From Acidobacteriota bacterium (GTDB lineage Bacteria; Acidobacteriota; Terriglobia; Bryobacterales; Bryobacteraceae), in the NCBI GenBank assembly GCA_003223065.1, contig QHXU01000099.1, forward strand, positions 1-9,572: a stretch of 9,572 nucleotides of DNA, read 5' to 3'. This document shows, piece after piece, positions 6,728-9,572 of this stretch (within the stretch, counting starts at the first letter, position 1; the number at the start of each line of letters is the position of its first letter). The notes beneath the pieces were generated by a model. The model did not search any database. It was not told the origin of the DNA and saw only the letters and a program-made list of their open reading frames with translations. A program made the position numbers and the translations under genes.

Positions 6728-8161
6728 ATGCCCGATCAACGGGACCGGCCGATATTGGTGCTGCTCACCAGCCATTGGATCAGCATGCTGGGCGTCGCCC
6801 TGGTCACCCTCGCCGGATTCACCTGGTTGTTCCTCCTGCCCGAGCATATTCGGGGGCATGTCGACGATCCCTATATCGGCGTACTGGTTTTCATCGCCAT
6901 CCCGATCTTGTTTTTCCTCGGTCTGGCGCTGATCCCTGTGGGTGTGATGCTGGCGAAACGAAAGGTGGCCGCGCATCTCGCGTCGATCCCGGACCGGCCC
7001 GCGGCGTGGCGCCGTGCGGGATTGTTCTTCGGCATCATGACGCTGGTGAATGTTGTCATCGGCAGCCAGGTGAGCTATCGTGCAGTGGAGCACATGGAAA
7101 CGGTTCAGTTCTGCGGGCAGAGTTGCCACGTCATGAAGCCCGAGTTCACGGCGCATCAAGCACCTCCGCATGAGCAGGTGGCCTGTGTCGGCTGTCATGT
7201 CGCGCCGGGCGCATCGGGTTGGGCGAAGAGCAAAATGGCTGGAACACGCCAGCTGATGGCGGTGTTGTTCAATGCTTATCCACGGCCGATCGAGTCCGCG
7301 ATGGAGAGCAACCGGCTGGTCTCCGCCACTGAGACCTGCGAGCAATGCCATGCTCGCGACAGAGTTGTGGGCCCGCGGCTGCGGATCATAACACACTACA
7401 AAGACGATGAGGCCAATACTCGCACCACGACGGTCCTCATGATGATAGCCGGCGGACGGAAATACGGCGGTATTCATGGAGCGCACCTGGGGCAGGGCGT
7501 TCAGATTCGCTACGCGGCATCCGACAAGAAGCGGCAGGAGATCCCCTGGGTCGAATACCGGAACACCGATACTGGCGAGACACGAACCTACCTGGCTGCC
7601 GGCACGCAGCCCGAATCGGCGCGGTCGCTGCCGGTCTTCGAAATGCAATGCGTCGATTGCCACAACCGTCCCGCGCACGCTTTCGATCAGCCGGATCGCG
7701 CCGTGGACAACGCGATCGCCATGGGCCACATTCCGTCGCGCCTTCCATGGATCAAGAAGACCGCTGTCACTTTGATCAAGGCCGATTACAAGACTGAAGA
7801 GGAAGCCGCGCATGGAATCCCCGCAGGTTTATCGGCCTTCTACCGTGAGAAATATCCGGAGGTCAGTGCAAAACGAGCCCCGGATATCCAAGCTGCCGGT
7901 GACGCTTTGGTGGCGATCTACAAGCGCAACATCTTCCCCGATCTAAAGGTCACTTGGGGGAGTTATCCGAACAATCTGGGCCATGCCGATTATCCCGGGT
8001 GCTTTCGCTGCCATGACGACAACCATGCAACAGCGGATAAGAAGACCATCACGCAGGACTGCGGCGGCTGTCATCAGTCGCTGGCGATCGAGGAGACGTC
8101 GCCGGAAATTCTTAAAACACTCGGTGTGGCGGACAAAATCGAGAGTTTCGAAAGGCAGTGA
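6728..8161 (+). CDS. NapC/NirT-type membrane multiheme cytochrome c (probable quinol-linked)
   Basis: A 477-residue inner-membrane protein with three likely transmembrane helices at about 14-37, 49-75 and 97-114, then a large periplasmic part. After the third helix comes a NapC/NirT/NrfH-like block: FCGQSCHVMKPEF (Cys129, a CX3CH site followed by a Met at the NrfH/NapC ligand position), then CVGCH (Cys153) and CEQCH (Cys204). Three more CXXCH motifs follow at Cys308, 425 and 445, giving six possible hemes. Known NapC/CymA/NrfH proteins oxidise quinols and pass electrons to periplasmic partners, so this is the likely entry from the quinone pool. It is much longer than CymA (about 190 residues), with extra membrane helices and heme-free stretches at 210-305 and 315-420. 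It begins 1 base after the previous stop. Direction of electron flow cannot be read from the sequence. Confidence 0.9.
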   Translation: MPDQRDRPILVLLTSHWISMLGVALVTLAGFTWLFLLPEHIRGHVDDPYIGVLVFIAIPILFFLGLALIPVGVMLAKRKVAAHLASIPDRPAAWRRAGLFFGIMTLVNVVIGSQVSYRAVEHMETVQFCGQSCHVMKPEFTAHQAPPHEQVACVGCHVAPGASGWAKSKMAGTRQLMAVLFNAYPRPIESAMESNRLVSATETCEQCHARDRVVGPRLRIITHYKDDEANTRTTTVLMMIAGGRKYGGIHGAHLGQGVQIRYAASDKKRQEIPWVEYRNTDTGETRTYLAAGTQPESARSLPVFEMQCVDCHNRPAHAFDQPDRAVDNAIAMGHIPSRLPWIKKTAVTLIKADYKTEEEAAHGIPAGLSAFYREKYPEVSAKRAPDIQAAGDALVAIYKRNIFPDLKVTWGSYPNNLGHADYPGCFRCHDDNHATADKKTITQDCGGCHQSLAIEETSPEILKTLGVADKIESFERQ

Positions 8162-8169
8162 ATACAATT

Positions 8170-8174
8170 AGGAG
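8170..8174 (+). promoter_or_regulatory. Ribosome binding site of the small cytochrome c gene
   Basis: AGGAG sits 9 bases before the ATG at 8184, within the 22-base gap after the NapC/NirT-type gene. The gap is too short for an obvious separate promoter, so the small cytochrome is probably read from the same transcript. Confidence 0.55.
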
Positions 8175-8183
8175 ACTGTACAC

Positions 8184-8504
8184 ATGCGAATAATCCTCGC
8201 AACATTGAGCCTGATTCCTGTGGCGGCCGTCACCGCAACTGCGGCCGACGCCAAGGCCGGACAAGCGGTTTACGACAAGTCCTGCAAATCCTGCCATGGA
8301 CCGGATGGCACTCCAAACGCGTCGGTCGCCAAGATGATGAAAGTCGACATGAAAGATCTGAAGTCGGCGGAGGTCAAGGCAATGAGTGACGACGATGTGA
8401 AGAAGATCGTCACCGAGGGCAAAGGCAAGATGAAACCGGTAAAAACGGTTTCGGGCGCCGATTTGGACAACGTGGCCGCCTACGTCCGTAGTTTGAAAAA
8501 ATAG
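8184..8504 (+). CDS. Small periplasmic class I cytochrome c
   Basis: A 106-residue monoheme cytochrome. Residues 1-21 are a signal peptide (MRIILATLSLIPVAAVTATA) with an Ala-x-Ala type cleavage site. The mature part of about 85 residues has the class I layout: an N-terminal helix (AGQAVYDKS), CKSCH at Cys34-His38 followed by GPDG, a segment with Met83 in GKGKMKPV as the probable distal ligand, and the closing helix DLDNVAAYVRSLKK. The protein is very rich in lysine, which suits docking to acidic redox partners. It is the last gene of the cytochrome operon and could shuttle electrons between the NapC-like protein and the decaheme conduit; this partner assignment is inferred from gene order. 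Confidence 0.92.
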   Translation: MRIILATLSLIPVAAVTATAADAKAGQAVYDKSCKSCHGPDGTPNASVAKMMKVDMKDLKSAEVKAMSDDDVKKIVTEGKGKMKPVKTVSGADLDNVAAYVRSLKK

Positions 8505-8600
8505 CAACTAATTCGGCATACCCCGGAACGGTTGGCGTCATACTGAATAGCGGGCTGTAGACGCTTTCGGACAGATCGAAAAGACTGACGATTCATGCGC

Positions 8601-8606
8601 GAGGAG
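8601..8606 (+). promoter_or_regulatory. Ribosome binding site of the ADOP-like permease gene
   Basis: GAGGAG lies 9 bases before the ATG at 8616 and follows another in-frame ATG at 8595, which has no purine-rich site before it. The site therefore favours 8616. Confidence 0.5.
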
Positions 8607-8615
8607 ACCCGGCGA

Positions 8616-9572
8616 ATGAATACCGGTGTATTCCTGGAGAGTTTCTGGCGCGACGTGCTTTACGCGCTGAGGACGTCAAGAAGGAGCCAGGCTCTCGCCG
8701 TGACGGCTGTGTTTACGCTGGCTCTCGGCATCGGTGGCAACGCGGCGATTTTTGCGGTTATCCGCGCGGTCTTGTTAAAGCCGCTCGAGTATCGCGATCC
8801 GGACCGGATGGTGTACTTCTCAATGGACGACCCCCGTCGGAACGTGCGGGACGCCGGGTTCGGACGCCTGCGATTCGAGGAAATGAGAGCCGCGGCACGA
8901 TCCTTCGCCGGGCTCGGGGCCTACGGCGCGAACCCTGAGAATGTGACGATCTCCGGCGACGCCGAACCGGAGGCGTTGAAAGGCGCCCGTGTTTCCGCCA
9001 ATTTCCTGGACATTCTGGGCGTGCAGCCTGTCTTGGGGCGCGGTTTTCTTCGTGAGGAAGACGCTGGCGGCGGACCTCCTGTGGTGATGATTGGCGCGGG
9101 GCTGTGGAAACGCCGCTTTGGCGCAGACCCCCAGGTGGTCGGAAAAACGGCGACGCTTGATTCGATTCCGCACACCATCGTCGGCGTGCTGCCGCGAGGG
9201 TGTGAATTTCCTTTCCGCGGCGTGGACGTGTGGTTCCCAAGACCCTCAGAATGGTCCGCGCTTCCGTCCCGATATTGGGGTATTCCCCTCTTAAGGGGAT
9301 TCGGACGGCTGAAGCCTCAAGTGACTCTGCAACAAGCAAGCGTTGAGATGGACGTGCTAAGCCGGCAATACAGCGCCGCCCATCCATCGATCGAGCGCGG
9401 AACGATTCGACTCGTCTGGCTCAAAGACCGGCTGGTTGAGAATGTGCGCCTGATGCTGTGGATGCTGTTCGGCGCGGTTGGGTTCGTCTTGTTGATTGCC
9501 TGCGCCAACGTGGCGAGCCTGCTGCTGGCACGGGCGGCCTCGCGCACCCGCGAATTCGCGCTGCGCGCGGCG
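8616..9572 (+). CDS. ADOP/MacB-like ABC-transporter permease, 5' part (open at the window edge)
   Basis: The frame is open for 319 codons from the ATG at 8616 to the last base, without a stop. It starts MNTGVFLESFWRDVLYALRT, then a first membrane helix around residues 27-50 with the TLALGIGGNAAIFAVI signature of MacB-type permeases. A large periplasmic MacB_PCD-like domain follows (about 55-265; it includes SANFLDILGVQPVLGRGF and VVGKTATLDSIPHTIVGVLP). A second helix begins near 280 with LLIACANVASLLLARAA and then REFALRAA, the classic FtsX-domain start of acidobacterial duplicated orphan permeases. Those proteins are usually about 800 residues, so roughly 60 percent is missing to the right. 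Their transported substrate is generally unknown. It lies 111 bp after the cytochrome operon and is probably functionally unrelated. An alternative start at 8595 would add seven residues. Confidence 0.9.
   Translation, partial: MNTGVFLESFWRDVLYALRTSRRSQALAVTAVFTLALGIGGNAAIFAVIRAVLLKPLEYRDPDRMVYFSMDDPRRNVRDAGFGRLRFEEMRAAARSFAGLGAYGANPENVTISGDAEPEALKGARVSANFLDILGVQPVLGRGFLREEDAGGGPPVVMIGAGLWKRRFGADPQVVGKTATLDSIPHTIVGVLPRGCEFPFRGVDVWFPRPSEWSALPSRYWGIPLLRGFGRLKPQVTLQQASVEMDVLSRQYSAAHPSIERGTIRLVWLKDRLVENVRLMLWMLFGAVGFVLLIACANVASLLLARAASRTREFALRAA

Noticed and set aside
6701..7813. Long minus-strand open frame (370 codons) opposite the NapC/NirT-type gene
   Set aside because: It is antisense to a gene with clear heme motifs and membrane helices. 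Its translation is low-complexity, Arg/His/Gln-rich and resembles no family, as expected of a GC-rich shadow frame.
8433..8453. Hairpin GAAACCG-GTAAAAA-CGGTTTC as a possible terminator
   Set aside because: A 7-bp stem, but it lies inside the small cytochrome c coding sequence, about 50 bp before the stop, and is not followed by a T run.
8505..8615. Terminator or promoter between the small cytochrome c and the permease gene
   Set aside because: Only weak inverted repeats were found (TTTCG at 8565-8569 with CGAAA at 8577-8581; GCGTC at 8535-8539 with GACGC at 8560-8564), with no T run and no convincing -35/-10 pair, so nothing could be called.
8758..9387. Minus-strand open frames opposite the permease
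   Set aside because: Arg/Pro-rich shadow translations; the plus strand carries an uninterrupted ADOP/MacB-like reading with membrane signatures.

Overview
The window is GC-rich bacterial DNA and looks like an acidobacterium of the Solibacter/Bryobacter kind. The main clue is the permease at the right edge: an orphan MacB/FtsX-type protein with the sequence style of the acidobacterial ADOP family. No rRNA, tRNA, insertion sequence, phage gene or CRISPR array was seen. The lineage is inferred from style only.

Layout, left to right. (1) Positions 1-373, minus strand: the N-terminal part of a UspA-family universal stress protein. It carries a 12-residue tandem duplication and an apparent frameshift near 120, and it runs off the left edge. 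(2) Positions 374-654: a divergent intergenic region with a 14-bp perfect palindrome, a second CAGG-NN-CCTG palindrome, and direct repeats that may be operators. (3) Positions 655-8504, plus strand: six tightly packed genes forming one apparent operon for trans-envelope electron transfer. In order they are an OmcA/MtrC-family decaheme cytochrome, an MtrA/DmsE-family decaheme cytochrome, an MtrB/PioB-family outer-membrane beta-barrel, a protein of four tandem monoheme cytochrome c domains, a NapC/NirT-type membrane multiheme cytochrome, and a small class I cytochrome c. (4) Positions 8616-9572, plus strand: the first 319 codons of an ADOP/MacB-like permease, open at the right edge.

How the genes may work together. 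The NapC/NirT protein would exchange electrons with the quinone pool in the inner membrane. The small cytochrome c and the four-domain cytochrome would carry electrons through the periplasm. The MtrA-like decaheme inside the MtrB-like barrel would pass them through the outer membrane, and the MtrC-like decaheme would exchange them with an external partner such as a metal oxide, humics, an electrode or another cell. Counting heme motifs gives 10 + 10 + 4 + 6 + 1 = 31 possible hemes. The first four genes are joined by 1-4 base stop/start overlaps, so coupled translation is likely. The sequence does not show whether electrons flow outward (respiration) or inward (for example Fe(II) oxidation).

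The most unusual points are the complete quinone-to-surface path in one operon outside the classic Shewanella context, the four-domain cytochrome with a repeated W-N-H-A-P-x-M signature, the CX3CH first heme motif and large heme-free segments of the NapC-like protein, and the lack of a lipobox on the surface cytochrome.
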